A DNA stretch of 64,000 bases from an uncultured Lentibacter sp. (lineage in GTDB: Bacteria; Pseudomonadota; Alphaproteobacteria; Rhodobacterales; Rhodobacteraceae): NCBI GenBank assembly GCA_947497495.1, contig CANMGT010000008.1, forward strand, positions 1 through 64,000, in the 5' to 3' direction. Below are positions 8,752-16,793 of the stretch, in pieces. A model generated the notes under the pieces. That model was not told the origin of the DNA. It ran no database searches and saw nothing but the letters and a program-made list of their open reading frames with translations. Numbering within the stretch: the first letter of the stretch is position 1; each line of letters begins with the position of its first letter. The position numbers and the translations under genes were made by a program.

Positions 8752-8777
8752 AAAGCCGCCCCAAAAAGAGCGGCTTT
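8752..8777 (-). terminator. Terminator of the rsfS-ctpA operon
   Basis: Read on the minus strand, an 8-bp stem, AAAGCCGC (8777-8770) with GCGGCTTT (8759-8752), has a 10-nt loop and is followed by TATTTT. It lies 25 nt past the ctpA stop and is a standard intrinsic terminator. Confidence 0.85.
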
Positions 8778-8801
8778 CTCTGACTCACAAATCGTGAGCG
8801 C

Positions 8802-10136
8802 TTACTTCTCTGGCCCAAGAGCCGAGAGGCCCTTGAGAATGTCGATCGCGTAAGCAAGCTGGTAGTCGTCCTCGCGGAGCTTGGCCGCGGCCAGTGCCTT
8901 CTCCTGGTCTACCTTGATCTGCTCGATCTCGTCCTCGGTGAGGCTGTCGTTGCTGATGGAGCCGCGCAGGTCAGCTTCGGTGCGCGCCTTGAACTTGACG
9001 TCTGCCTCTTCCGCTTCTTCGGCGGTGCGGCGGGGCTGTTCAACAACGATGTCCGGAGACACGCCCAGCGCCTGAATGGAGCGGCCCGATGGCGTGTAAT
9101 AGCGCGCCGTCGTCAGGCGCATGGCCCCGTCGCCGCGCAGGGGCATCACAGTCTGAACCGAGCCTTTGCCAAAGCTCTTGGTGCCGACAACAATCGCGCG
9201 GCGGTGGTCTTGCAAGGCACCGGCGACAATTTCTGACGCCGAGGCCGAGCCGCCGTTGATCAGCACGACAAGCGGCTTGCCATCTGTCAAGTCGCCCGCA
9301 ACCGCGTTGAAGCGGTCACCGTCGGCAGGGTTGCGGCCACGTGTCGAAACGATCTCGCCACTTTCAAGGAAAGCATCCGACACTTTGATAGCCTGGCGCA
9401 GCAAGCCGCCCGGGTTGTTGCGCAGATCCAGAACAAAGCCGTTCACCTTGTCCATGCCGCCCGCTTCCTCGACCTGCTTTTTGATGCCGGCTTCGAGGTT
9501 CGGGTAGGTCTGCTCGTTAAACGTTGTCAGGCGCAGCACGACAGTTTCGCCCTCAATACGCGAGCGTACGGCTGTCAGCTTGATCGTGTCGCGGATGATC
9601 GAAATTTCGATCGGCTCCGGCGCGTCCTTGCGGGCCACGGTGATGATGATCTCACTGCCAACCGGCCCGCGCATCAGCTCGACGGACTCGTCAAGCGTGA
9701 GGCCCAAGAGGCTCTCTCCATCCACGTGGGTGATGAAATCTCCGGCTTCAACGCCTGCTTCGTCGGCGGGCGTGCCGTCCATCGGGGAGACGACTTTGAC
9801 AAAGCCCTCTTCCTGCGTGACTTCGATGCCGAGGCCGCCAAACTCGCCGCTGGTGCTGACGCGCATCTTGTCAGCGTCTTTCGGGCTCAGGTAGCTTGAG
9901 TGCGGGTCAAGCGATGTCAGCATGCCGTTGATCGCGGCTTCGATCAGATCGCCCTCGTCAACCTCTTCGACATATTGCGCGCGGATGCGCTCGAAAATGT
10001 CGCCAAACAAGTCAAGCTGTTGGTAAACGTCGGTTGTCTTGGCCGATTCTTGTGCCAACAGTGGCTCGGCCACCTGTGTGGTCACAACAAGCCCCGCCAG
10101 CGTGCCGATACCGGCTGCCATCAGAAATTTCTTCAT
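8802..10136 (-). CDS. ctpA: C-terminal processing peptidase, S41 family
   Basis: The 444-residue protein has an N-terminal signal sequence (about 1-29, ending at LLAQE), a PDZ domain (about 95-170) and an S41 protease core. The Ser/Lys catalytic pair is visible as S299 in GGSASASE and K324 in SFGKGSVQ, 25 residues apart as in D1 processing protease. It acts in the periplasm on C-termini of envelope proteins. It starts 3 nt after the envC stop. The envC-ctpA pair suggests a role in controlling cell wall hydrolases at division. Confidence 0.95.
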   Translation of the reverse strand: MKKFLMAAGIGTLAGLVVTTQVAEPLLAQESAKTTDVYQQLDLFGDIFERIRAQYVEEVDEGDLIEAAINGMLTSLDPHSSYLSPKDADKMRVSTSGEFGGLGIEVTQEEGFVKVVSPMDGTPADEAGVEAGDFITHVDGESLLGLTLDESVELMRGPVGSEIIITVARKDAPEPIEISIIRDTIKLTAVRSRIEGETVVLRLTTFNEQTYPNLEAGIKKQVEEAGGMDKVNGFVLDLRNNPGGLLRQAIKVSDAFLESGEIVSTRGRNPADGDRFNAVAGDLTDGKPLVVLINGGSASASEIVAGALQDHRRAIVVGTKSFGKGSVQTVMPLRGDGAMRLTTARYYTPSGRSIQALGVSPDIVVEQPRRTAEEAEEADVKFKARTEADLRGSISNDSLTEDEIEQIKVDQEKALAAAKLREDDYQLAYAIDILKGLSALGPEK

Positions 10137-10139
10137 GCC

Positions 10140-11288
10140 TCAGTTTTCCTTCTCTGACCGGAACCAACTTTCGGGGTTCACCGGCTGATTGTCTTCTCTC
10201 ACTTCCAAGTAGAGCGTTTCTGAAAGATCACTTCCAGCCCCATTCTCAACCTGGGTCAAAATTTCGCCGACGGCAGCGTCTTCGCCGCCCATAAGCCCAA
10301 CAGGAGCCCCTTCTACCAGCACGTCGCCCGTAGTTCCATACACCACATCAAGCCCCGCGAACACCAGCAACAACCCGTTTTGTGGCTCAAGTATGATCAC
10401 ATTACCGAAGGTGAGCAGCGGCCCTTGGTAGCGCACCGTCGCGGCAACAGGGCTTGAGACAAGCGCGCGCGGGCGCGTTGCGATCAAAATACCCTCGCGT
10501 TTGATGCCCGCGGCGTCGGCCTCGCCCGCACGGCGCAAAATGCGGCCAGCGACGGGCATTAGCAGGCTGCCCTTGCGCGCTTCTATGTTTTCGTTGACGT
10601 TTTCAACCGGCCCGCCACTGATCTGCCAGAGGCTCGTCGCGAAACTGTCGAGCGTGTCTGACGTGGCAATCAGAAGCGCTGTTTTCACCGGATCTTCGAT
10701 AAACCTCTTCGGCAGTTCAACCCTGTCGGCGATGGCTTGGTTCAGCTCGGCACGCGCGGTTTGAACGCCCGTCAGCCCCTTTTGCAAGGTGCCCTCAGCA
10801 CTCGCCTGTAACTGGCGCAGGGTGCTGACTTCGACAAGCTTGCTGCGCAACTCGGCCGCCTGAAGCGACAGGGCTGGGGTGACTTCTGTCACGATCATGC
10901 CCGCGCGGGCGGTGCCAAGCGGGCCTTCCGGGTGTAAAAACAAGCTCGGCGAGCCAGAGCGCCCGCGCGCCAGCAGCACCGACAAAAGCCCCGCGATCTC
11001 TTCTTCTTGCGCGGCAAGCTCAAGGCTCAGCTCGCGCTCGCGGATCGTGACACGCCGCTGCCCCGACCGCACAGCCCCGAGGCCGTTTTCAAAGGCCTGC
11101 ACCGTCTGGCTCAAGGCGGCAACACGGTCACGCCCGCCCTTGGCCTCTTCCAGCGCAGTTTCGGCGGCCTTCACCTGCTCCAGAGCCGCTTCCGCCGCCG
11201 CCGCAGGGGCAAGCTCCTGAGCCTGCAGGTGCAAAGCCCAGGCAAGGGCCAAAGTGGCCGCAGCAAGAAAGCAGGCGCGCAGGTTCAT
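10140..11288 (-). CDS. envC: Murein hydrolase activator EnvC, degenerate M23
   Basis: The 382-residue protein has a signal peptide (about 1-23), a long coiled-coil (about 30-110 and 150-200) and a C-terminal LytM/M23 domain (about 245-375). The domain lacks the metal-binding histidines: the usual HxxxD site reads GRILR, and the usual HxH site reads NVIILEPQNGLLLVFAGL. This is the pattern of EnvC, which activates amidases rather than cutting peptidoglycan itself. Its ATG overlaps the gpmI stop by 4 nt. It is part of the rsfS-to-ctpA operon. Confidence 0.9.
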   Translation of the reverse strand: MNLRACFLAAATLALAWALHLQAQELAPAAAAEAALEQVKAAETALEEAKGGRDRVAALSQTVQAFENGLGAVRSGQRRVTIRERELSLELAAQEEEIAGLLSVLLARGRSGSPSLFLHPEGPLGTARAGMIVTEVTPALSLQAAELRSKLVEVSTLRQLQASAEGTLQKGLTGVQTARAELNQAIADRVELPKRFIEDPVKTALLIATSDTLDSFATSLWQISGGPVENVNENIEARKGSLLMPVAGRILRRAGEADAAGIKREGILIATRPRALVSSPVAATVRYQGPLLTFGNVIILEPQNGLLLVFAGLDVVYGTTGDVLVEGAPVGLMGGEDAAVGEILTQVENGAGSDLSETLYLEVREDNQPVNPESWFRSEKEN

Positions 11289-12805
11289 ACGATAAGGCTC
11301 TCTCCGGTCATCTCGGCGGGTTTTTCAAGCTGCATCAAGTCCAGAATTGTCGGAGCCAAGTCGCTCAGCCGCCCTGCGCGCAGCTTGGCACCCTTTGGGC
11401 CGCCAAACAACATAACCGGCACAGGGTTGGTGGTATGCGCGGTATGTGGCCCGCCGGTTTTCGGGTCAATCATGACTTCGCAGTTGCCATGGTCAGCCGT
11501 TACGATCATAGCGCCACCGGCTTTTTCCAGCGCCGCCATGACGCGGCCAAGGCCGGCATCTACGGCTTCGCAGGCCTTTATAGCGGCTTTCAAGTCGCCC
11601 GTGTGGCCGACCATGTCGGGGTTGGCATAGTTCGTCACGATCATGTCAAACCCGTCTTCGATGGCGCGCACGAAGGCGTCTGTCACCTCGGCAGCGCTCA
11701 TTTCGGGCTGCAAGTCGTAGGTGGCGACTTTGGGGCTTTGCGCCATATAGCGCTCCTCGCCCGCGTAAGGCACTTCGACACCCCCGTTGAGGAAGAATGT
11801 CACGTGCGGGTATTTCTCGGTTTCCGCGAGGCGAAACTGCCGCTTGCCCTGCTTTGACACCCAAGCGCCCAGCGTGTTGACGATCTCGCGACTGGGAAAG
11901 ACTGTCTCCATATACGCATTGTGGGCATCGGAATATTCCACCAGCCCCAGCTTGGCCGCAAAGGCGGGCCGCGTGCCGACGTCAAAGGCGTCAAACTCAG
12001 GTGCGCAGATCGCGGCGAGTATCTCGCGGGCGCGGTCGGCACGGAAGTTGAGGCAGAACAGCCCGTCGCCATCCTGCATGCCCTGATAGCCCGCCAGAAC
12101 AGTGGCCGAGATAAACTCGTCTGTCTCGCTGCGGTTATAGGCGTTTGAAATCGCGCTATGGGCGTCGCTGGCCTTATAGTTGCTCTGCCCGTGCACCATC
12201 GCCTCATAGGCCTCGCCGACCCGCTCCCAGCGGTTGTCGCGGTCCATCGCAAAGTAGCGCCCTGTCAGCGACGCGATGCGCGCGCCTTCCGGCATCGCAT
12301 CGGCGAGCGTGTTGAAGTAGCCATAGGCCGACTTTGGCGCAACATCGCGCCCGTCGCTGATCGCGTGCAGACACACAGGCACGCCTGCTGCGGCGATCGT
12401 GTTCACGGCGGCGATGATGTGGCTCAAGTGGCCATGCACGCCGCCATTGGAGACAAGGCCCAGCAAATGCGCCGTGCCGCCCGTCTCTTTGAGCTTGGCG
12501 ACAAACGAGAGCAAGGCAGCCTCCTCAAAGAAAGTGCCGCTTTCAATCGCAAGGTCGATCTGGCCCAGATCCATCGCCACAACACGGCCCGCGCCGATGT
12601 TGGTGTGGCCCACTTCCGAATTGCCCATCTGGCCGCTCGGCAAGCCCACGTCGGGGCCATGCGTTGTCAGATAATCTGACGGGCACTCGGCTTGCAGCCG
12701 GTCAAAATTCGGTGTGTTCGCCAAATGCGGCGCGTTGGCCACGGGGCTGTCGGAATGGCCCCAGCCATCCAGAATACACAAAACAACAGGTTTGGAAGTG
12801 CTCAT
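11285..12805 (-). CDS. gpmI: 2,3-bisphosphoglycerate-independent phosphoglycerate mutase
   Basis: The 506-residue protein has alkaline-phosphatase-fold motifs: VLCILDGWG at the N-terminus, the phosphoserine motif PSGQMGNSEVGH (S63), SDGRD, and TADHGN near the C-terminus. It interconverts 3- and 2-phosphoglycerate in glycolysis and needs manganese. ATG 12805 is chosen because AAGAGGACG lies just upstream and the protein begins MSTSKPVVLCILDGWG; the open frame extends further upstream only as non-conserved sequence overlapping the next gene. Confidence 0.96.
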   Translation of the reverse strand: MSTSKPVVLCILDGWGHSDSPVANAPHLANTPNFDRLQAECPSDYLTTHGPDVGLPSGQMGNSEVGHTNIGAGRVVAMDLGQIDLAIESGTFFEEAALLSFVAKLKETGGTAHLLGLVSNGGVHGHLSHIIAAVNTIAAAGVPVCLHAISDGRDVAPKSAYGYFNTLADAMPEGARIASLTGRYFAMDRDNRWERVGEAYEAMVHGQSNYKASDAHSAISNAYNRSETDEFISATVLAGYQGMQDGDGLFCLNFRADRAREILAAICAPEFDAFDVGTRPAFAAKLGLVEYSDAHNAYMETVFPSREIVNTLGAWVSKQGKRQFRLAETEKYPHVTFFLNGGVEVPYAGEERYMAQSPKVATYDLQPEMSAAEVTDAFVRAIEDGFDMIVTNYANPDMVGHTGDLKAAIKACEAVDAGLGRVMAALEKAGGAMIVTADHGNCEVMIDPKTGGPHTAHTTNPVPVMLFGGPKGAKLRAGRLSDLAPTILDLMQLEKPAEMTGESLIV

Positions 12806-12872
12806 AGGTAACGTCCTCTTTGAGCAAGCATGTATGCCCTCAGCAGCATCGGGGCAACCATGCGCAAGCCTG

Positions 12873-13361
12873 TTAGCGCAAAACCGCGGCCATATGCTCG
12901 GCGATGGCGCGTTCCCCTGCCGCAACAAGCGCTGGCTCGGCCAGTTCTTCGCGGGCGAGGTAAAGCTGCACATCACGGCGGGCGCCTTCGGCGACAGCCA
13001 AAGCGCGCGCTGGCGTGCCGTCAAACTCGGTGTCAAAGGCCGCAGCCACGATGCCTTCGATGTGGCCTTGGTGGCCCGTATCAGGCGCATGCGGCGCCGG
13101 GTCTCCGGGTTTGGGGGCGGCGCCTGTGACTTCCTCTGTAAACAGCTGGCGCATCTCGGCGCGCTGCTCGGGGCTGAAGCTTGCGTGTGCGTGGGCCTCG
13201 TGCTCGCTCATGCGGGCTTCAAACAGCTCAAGCAACTGTGGCAGGGCGCGCCCGCGCACATGCGCGCGCATCGGCATGCCGCGTGTCGCCTCTTCGGCGA
13301 TGGCGATCACATCGAGCAGCTCCAGCGCGGGCGGCTTACGTTTTTTGAACCATCCAAACAT
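12873..13361 (-). CDS. Hypothetical protein of the rsfS-gpmI operon
   Basis: The 162-residue soluble protein is not recognised. It starts MFGWFKKRKPPALELLDV and has a His/Glu-rich central stretch (MSEHEAHAHASF), then a low-complexity Gly/Pro/His linker, then a helical C-terminal part. It lies 15 nt from rlmH and 67 nt before gpmI, on the same strand as both. It is probably real: codon use and operon position fit, and it is free of stops throughout. No function is proposed. Confidence 0.75.
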   Translation of the reverse strand: MFGWFKKRKPPALELLDVIAIAEEATRGMPMRAHVRGRALPQLLELFEARMSEHEAHAHASFSPEQRAEMRQLFTEEVTGAAPKPGDPAPHAPDTGHQGHIEGIVAAAFDTEFDGTPARALAVAEGARRDVQLYLAREELAEPALVAAGERAIAEHMAAVLR

Positions 13362-13376
13362 CGCGAGACCCCGCCT

Positions 13377-13847
13377 TCAAACCCGGTGATACGGCGCGCC
13401 CGCCAGAATAGATGCGGCGCGGTAAAGCTGTTCGCTCAGCATGACACGCGCCAGCATATGCGGCCAGACCATCTTGCCAAAGCTGAGAGAGAAGTCCGCC
13501 TTGGCGCGCAGGCTTGGCGCGATGCCGTCGGCCCCGCCGATCACGAAGGCTACATCCTGCGAACCGGTGTCGCGCCAGCCTGCCAAACGCTCGGCAAACT
13601 CGGGCGAGCTGACAAGCTTGCCGCGTTCATCAAGGCACGCAAGCGTGGCCCCCTTGGGCAAAGCGCGCTCCAAGAGCACTGCTTCGGCCTCCATGCCGCC
13701 GCCCTTTTTGTCTTCAACTTCATGTAAAGTCAGCGCTGTAAAGCCCAGCGCGCGGCCTGAACGTTCAAAGCGTTGAACGTAGTCGTCTATCAGCGCTTTT
13801 TCAGGGCCTGCCTTGAGGCGGCCAACAGCGCAGATATGGACCCGCAT
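13377..13847 (-). CDS. rlmH: 23S rRNA (pseudouridine1915-N3)-methyltransferase
   Basis: The 156-residue SPOUT methyltransferase starts MRVHICAVGRLKAGPEKAL and carries VAFVIGGADG, the SAM-binding knot motif of RlmH. The C-terminal end LYRAASILAGAPYHRV matches the family's RAxxIxxGxPYHR signature. It methylates pseudouridine 1915 in helix 69 of 23S rRNA on the assembled 70S ribosome. It directly follows rsfS, a gene order conserved across many bacteria, so the two ribosome-associated products are co-expressed. Confidence 0.96.
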   Translation of the reverse strand: MRVHICAVGRLKAGPEKALIDDYVQRFERSGRALGFTALTLHEVEDKKGGGMEAEAVLLERALPKGATLACLDERGKLVSSPEFAERLAGWRDTGSQDVAFVIGGADGIAPSLRAKADFSLSFGKMVWPHMLARVMLSEQLYRAASILAGAPYHRV

Positions 13848-14249
13848 TCAAGCGTTGGCCGCGTCAGGCGACAGCCACATCTTTTCGAGCTGGTAAAATT
13901 CGCGCACTTCGGGGCGGAACACGTGAACAATAATGTCGCCGGTGTCGACAAGAACCCAGTCGCCTGTGCCGCGGCCTTCAATGCGTGAGGCACGCCCGTG
14001 CTCGACTTTGAGCTTGTCCACCAACTTCTGCGCAATCGAACTCACTTGGCGCGACGACCGGCCAGAGCAGACAACCATATAGTCGCCCATAGAAGACTTG
14101 CCGCGCAGATCGATCTGCGCGATTTCTTCAGCTTTGTCGTCATCGAGTGATTTGAGAATAACCGCCAGCAGCTCATCGCTTGTGAGCGGCTTGAAGCTTT
14201 TGGGTGTCTCGGCTTGGCTTTCAGAAGCCGCTGCAACGTCAGGTGACAG
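13848..14249 (-). CDS. rsfS: Ribosomal silencing factor RsfS (non-ATG start)
   Basis: The C-terminal 110 residues are clearly RsfS: LLAVILKSLDDDKAEEIAQI, GDYMVVCSGRSSRQVSSIAQ and GDWVLVDTGDIIVHVF. RsfS binds uL14 and blocks subunit joining in starvation. No in-frame ATG or GTG lies upstream of the conserved domain. The best signal is a CTG at 14249, nine bases after GGAGG, giving 133 residues; the only other conventional option is a TTG at 14399 (183 residues). An out-of-frame ATG inside the same signal opens an 8-codon ORF overlapping the proposed start. The start is therefore uncertain; the gene itself is not. Confidence 0.85.
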   Translation of the reverse strand: MSPDVAAASESQAETPKSFKPLTSDELLAVILKSLDDDKAEEIAQIDLRGKSSMGDYMVVCSGRSSRQVSSIAQKLVDKLKVEHGRASRIEGRGTGDWVLVDTGDIIVHVFRPEVREFYQLEKMWLSPDAANA

Positions 14250-14478
14250 GACGTGGTCCCTCCATTTGGCGCACCTGAAAAGCTCCGGTGCCGAGCGTAA
14301 AATAACCGTAACACCGCATATGTAGATTCTCAACGAAAGCTTCAAGGGCGCATTTGTCTGGCTGTTTTTGAGGCGGCCATTGCGGCGAAATTGAAACAAC
14401 AGCGCTTAAAAACCCGTTTACAGGACTGGATTTTACCCGCGTCCTGCCGCAAGAAAAGGGCACTTGAGGGAGAGTTCC

Positions 14479-14943
14479 ATGTGCCAGTTGTTTCGCGTTG
14501 CCGTTTTTTGCCTGTTTTGGGCTGGCTCCAGCCTTCACGCCGAAGGCGTTGGAACGTGGCAGGCCCGCTCCGAACAAGGCAGGCATTTTGCCTCTGTGGA
14601 GTCTGCCCAAGGCGTTCAGGTCGTGCTCGACTTTGAGGCCGGAAAGAACAGCTCCTCGCTGTTCGTGTCAGGGCTTTGGCCAACCCGCCCGCTCGATCTG
14701 CGGCTCTACGTGAGCTACGCAAACGGCAAGCGCGCCTATATCGACACCTTCCGCTTTGCCAAAGTCCTCAAAACCAAAAGCGGTGCGATCGCTTACACGA
14801 TGGTCATGCCCAACACCCAGCTCAGCCCCCTGCGCGGCGGCGATGTTCTGGTCATTGAAGACCTCAAAAAGCGCACCCAAGTGCCGCTGACTGGCTCCGC
14901 CAAAGCGATCAAAGCCGCCCAAGCGAGCGCGACAGGCGGCTGA
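14479..14943 (+). CDS. Hypothetical periplasmic protein
   Basis: The 154-residue protein has a signal peptide (MCQLFRVAVFCLFWAGSSLHA, cleavage after about residue 21) and a predicted beta-rich mature part with repeated short strands (VQVVLDF, LDLRLYVSY). It resembles invasion-associated locus B-like or similar small periplasmic proteins only loosely, and no family is assigned. GAGGGAGAG before ATG 14479 sets the start. It is encoded divergently from rsfS and converges on the oxyR-like gene. Confidence 0.78.
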   Translation: MCQLFRVAVFCLFWAGSSLHAEGVGTWQARSEQGRHFASVESAQGVQVVLDFEAGKNSSSLFVSGLWPTRPLDLRLYVSYANGKRAYIDTFRFAKVLKTKSGAIAYTMVMPNTQLSPLRGGDVLVIEDLKKRTQVPLTGSAKAIKAAQASATGG

Positions 14944-14955
14944 CAAAGCGCCTGC

Positions 14956-15846
14956 CTACGCGGTGGCCTGTTGATGGCGGGTCTGCAAAAGCGCGCCGAG
15001 TTCCTTGAACACAGCGGCTCTGGCCGAGCCAGGCCGCCAAGCAAGCGCCACAGTGCGCGGGCAAGCGTCTGGCAATGGCGTCAGCTGCACATCGGCGGCT
15101 CCGGCCACGCCTGCCGCCACAGCAAGGTTGGGCAACAGCGTTACGCCCAAGCCCTCGGACACCATCGCAATCAGAGTGGTCAGGCTTGTGGCCGCAAAGC
15201 TGTCCTGCGCCGCAAAAATCCGCCCCGGATAGGCTTCCAGCGCATGCCGCTGCAGGCAATGGCCCTTTTCCAGCAACATGAGCTGGCCACTTTCCGTCAG
15301 TTCTTCGGCCCCGCTCGGCGCTGGCCAGCCGGCTGGCGAGGCAAGCTGGTAGCCGTCTTCAAACAGCGGCATCAGCTCCAGCGTGCCGGTCTCGAAAGGC
15401 AGCGCGATCAGAACCAGATCAAGGCGCCCCGCGTGCAGCCCTTCCAGCAGGCTCTCTGTCATCTCTTCGCGCAGATAGACACGCATATCAGGGAAAGCAC
15501 TGCGCAAGGCAGGCAAGGCGCGCGGCAACAGGTAAGGCCCGATCGTCGGGATCGAACCGAGCTTCAAGTCGCCCTGAAACGAGTTCTGATGCGCCCGCGC
15601 CAGAGTTTCGATCTCGCCTGCATCCAGCAGCAAGCGCCGCGCCCGAACGGTGATCTCTTCTCCCAAGGGGGTTAGCATCACACTCTGGCGCGTTCGCTCG
15701 ATCAGCTGCACGCCCAAGCGCTCTTCGAGTTCTTTTATGCCGGCACTCAAAGTTGGCTGCGTCACAAAGCACATCTCTGCGGCCCGCGAGAAGTTCAGTG
15801 TATCGGCAACAGCCGTCAGAAAGCGCATTTGGCGAAGGGTGATCAT
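14956..15846 (-). CDS. oxyR: OxyR-like LysR-family peroxide regulator
   Basis: The 296-residue LysR regulator has an N-terminal helix-turn-helix (MITLRQMRFLTAVADTLNFSRAA, TQPTLSAGIKELEERLG) and an OxyR-type sensor domain with LLEKGHCLQRHALEAY. The cysteine matches peroxidatic Cys199 of E. coli OxyR. The position of Cys208 is tyrosine, so the classical intramolecular disulfide cannot form there. It is divergent from a peroxiredoxin gene with a 105-bp shared promoter region, typical of oxyR with its target. The assignment rests on this context and the motif. Confidence 0.85.
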   Translation of the reverse strand: MITLRQMRFLTAVADTLNFSRAAEMCFVTQPTLSAGIKELEERLGVQLIERTRQSVMLTPLGEEITVRARRLLLDAGEIETLARAHQNSFQGDLKLGSIPTIGPYLLPRALPALRSAFPDMRVYLREEMTESLLEGLHAGRLDLVLIALPFETGTLELMPLFEDGYQLASPAGWPAPSGAEELTESGQLMLLEKGHCLQRHALEAYPGRIFAAQDSFAATSLTTLIAMVSEGLGVTLLPNLAVAAGVAGAADVQLTPLPDACPRTVALAWRPGSARAAVFKELGALLQTRHQQATA

Positions 15847-15848
15847 TG

Positions 15849-15890
15849 ATAGATTTTCTCTATTATTGTGAGATTTATATTCAATTTCAC
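15849..15890. promoter_or_regulatory. Candidate OxyR operator in the oxyR-peroxiredoxin promoter
   Basis: ATAG-N7-CTAT at 15849-15863 matches an OxyR half-site pattern (ATAGnTnnnanCTAT) except for one inner base. It begins 3 nt upstream of the oxyR start codon. A second dyad, GTGAGATT-N7-AATTTCAC (15868-15890), follows. A TATAAC at 15892-15897 could be the -10 of the peroxiredoxin gene. This placement suggests autorepression of oxyR and activation of the neighbour. It is prediction only. Confidence 0.5.
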
Positions 15891-15951
15891 CTATAACTGT
15901 CCAGCCGCTATCCCTGTGTCATCGAGACGCTGAAACAAGAAGGACAGCAAA

Positions 15952-16596
15952 ATGACTGATCAAATACAACCCGCCGGCGCACGTTTGAACGAAGCCGCAC
16001 CCGCCTTTGACGCCCCCACAACCCACGGCCAGAAAACGCTGGAAGACTACCGCGGCAAGTGGCTCGTGCTATTTTCGCACCCCGCCGACTTCACGCCGGT
16101 TTGCACAACCGAGTTCATCGCCTTCGCCAAAAAGCACGATGACTTCACGGCCCGCAACACCGAGCTCTTGGGCCTGTCTATCGACAGCCATTACATCCAC
16201 ATCGCGTGGATGCTGAACATCAAGGAAAAGTTTGGCGTCGAGATCAAGTTCCCGATCATCGCCGACCTCAACATGGCCGTGGCCCAAGTCTACGGGATGA
16301 TCCAGCCAGGCGCCTCGGACACAGCCGCGGTGCGCGCGACCTTCCTGATTGACCCTGAAGGGGTGTTGCGTGCAATGGTCTATTACCCGATGAACGCAGG
16401 CCGTTCTGTCGACGAGATCTACCGCCTGCTCGTGGCCATGCAGACAGCCGATGAAAACGCCTGCGCGATGCCCGAAAACTGGAAGCCCGGCGAGCCTGTG
16501 ATCGTACCGACACCTGCAACTCCGGCGGCGGCTATGGCCCGCGCCGGCGAGGGCTACGAGACAGTCGACTGGTACTTCTCGACCCGCACGCTCTGA
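15952..16596 (+). CDS. Peroxiredoxin, Prx6 / 1-Cys type
   Basis: The 214-residue thioredoxin-fold protein has the peroxidatic cysteine C51 in HPADFTPVCTTEF and the longer C-terminal domain typical of the Prx6 group (LLVAMQTADENACAMPENW, then a tail to WYFSTRTL). It reduces hydrogen peroxide and organic peroxides in the cytoplasm. AGAAGGACAG is the ribosome-binding site. Position opposite oxyR supports peroxide-induced expression. Confidence 0.92.
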   Translation: MTDQIQPAGARLNEAAPAFDAPTTHGQKTLEDYRGKWLVLFSHPADFTPVCTTEFIAFAKKHDDFTARNTELLGLSIDSHYIHIAWMLNIKEKFGVEIKFPIIADLNMAVAQVYGMIQPGASDTAAVRATFLIDPEGVLRAMVYYPMNAGRSVDEIYRLLVAMQTADENACAMPENWKPGEPVIVPTPATPAAAMARAGEGYETVDWYFSTRTL

Positions 16597-16603
16597 AAGC
16601 CTC

Positions 16604-16627
16604 GGGCGGGCCAATTGCGGCCCGCCC
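16604..16627 (+). terminator. GC-rich hairpin after peroxiredoxin
   Basis: A 9-bp perfect stem, GGGCGGGCC with GGCCCGCCC, and a 6-nt loop lie 7 nt after the stop. There is no T tract, so termination may be Rho-assisted or the hairpin may protect the mRNA end. Confidence 0.55.
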
Positions 16628-16643
16628 GTCCGGCGTACGGTTG

Positions 16644-16734
16644 GTTAAGTTAATTTCGGTTAAGGTTTTCACGCAAAACTGTATGCACGCGTTCTGCACG
16701 CATAGCTGCACGGAGAGCAGCATACCTCAGGCAC
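16644..16734 (+). repeat. Conserved intergenic element, copy A
   Basis: This 91-bp stretch between the convergent peroxiredoxin and mscS genes recurs as a 90-bp inverted copy at 28647-28736. The copies share GTTAAGTTAATTT at one end, the exact 20-mer GTATGCACGCGTTCTGCACG, ATAGCTGCA, GCATACC and GGCAC at the other end. GTTAAC motifs lie just outside. No ORF or tRNA fold is apparent. It could be a small RNA, a protein-binding array or a mobile miniature element. Confidence 0.75.
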
Positions 16735-16793
16735 AATCGTTTCACGGTTAACGATCTCGTGTTAACCTTTGAAAACGATGGGGCCAGTTGGCC

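Noticed and set aside
12714..13727. 337-residue plus-strand frame across gpmI, the unknown gene and rlmH
   Set aside because: It spans three minus-strand genes of a conserved operon, which a real gene would not do; no motif.
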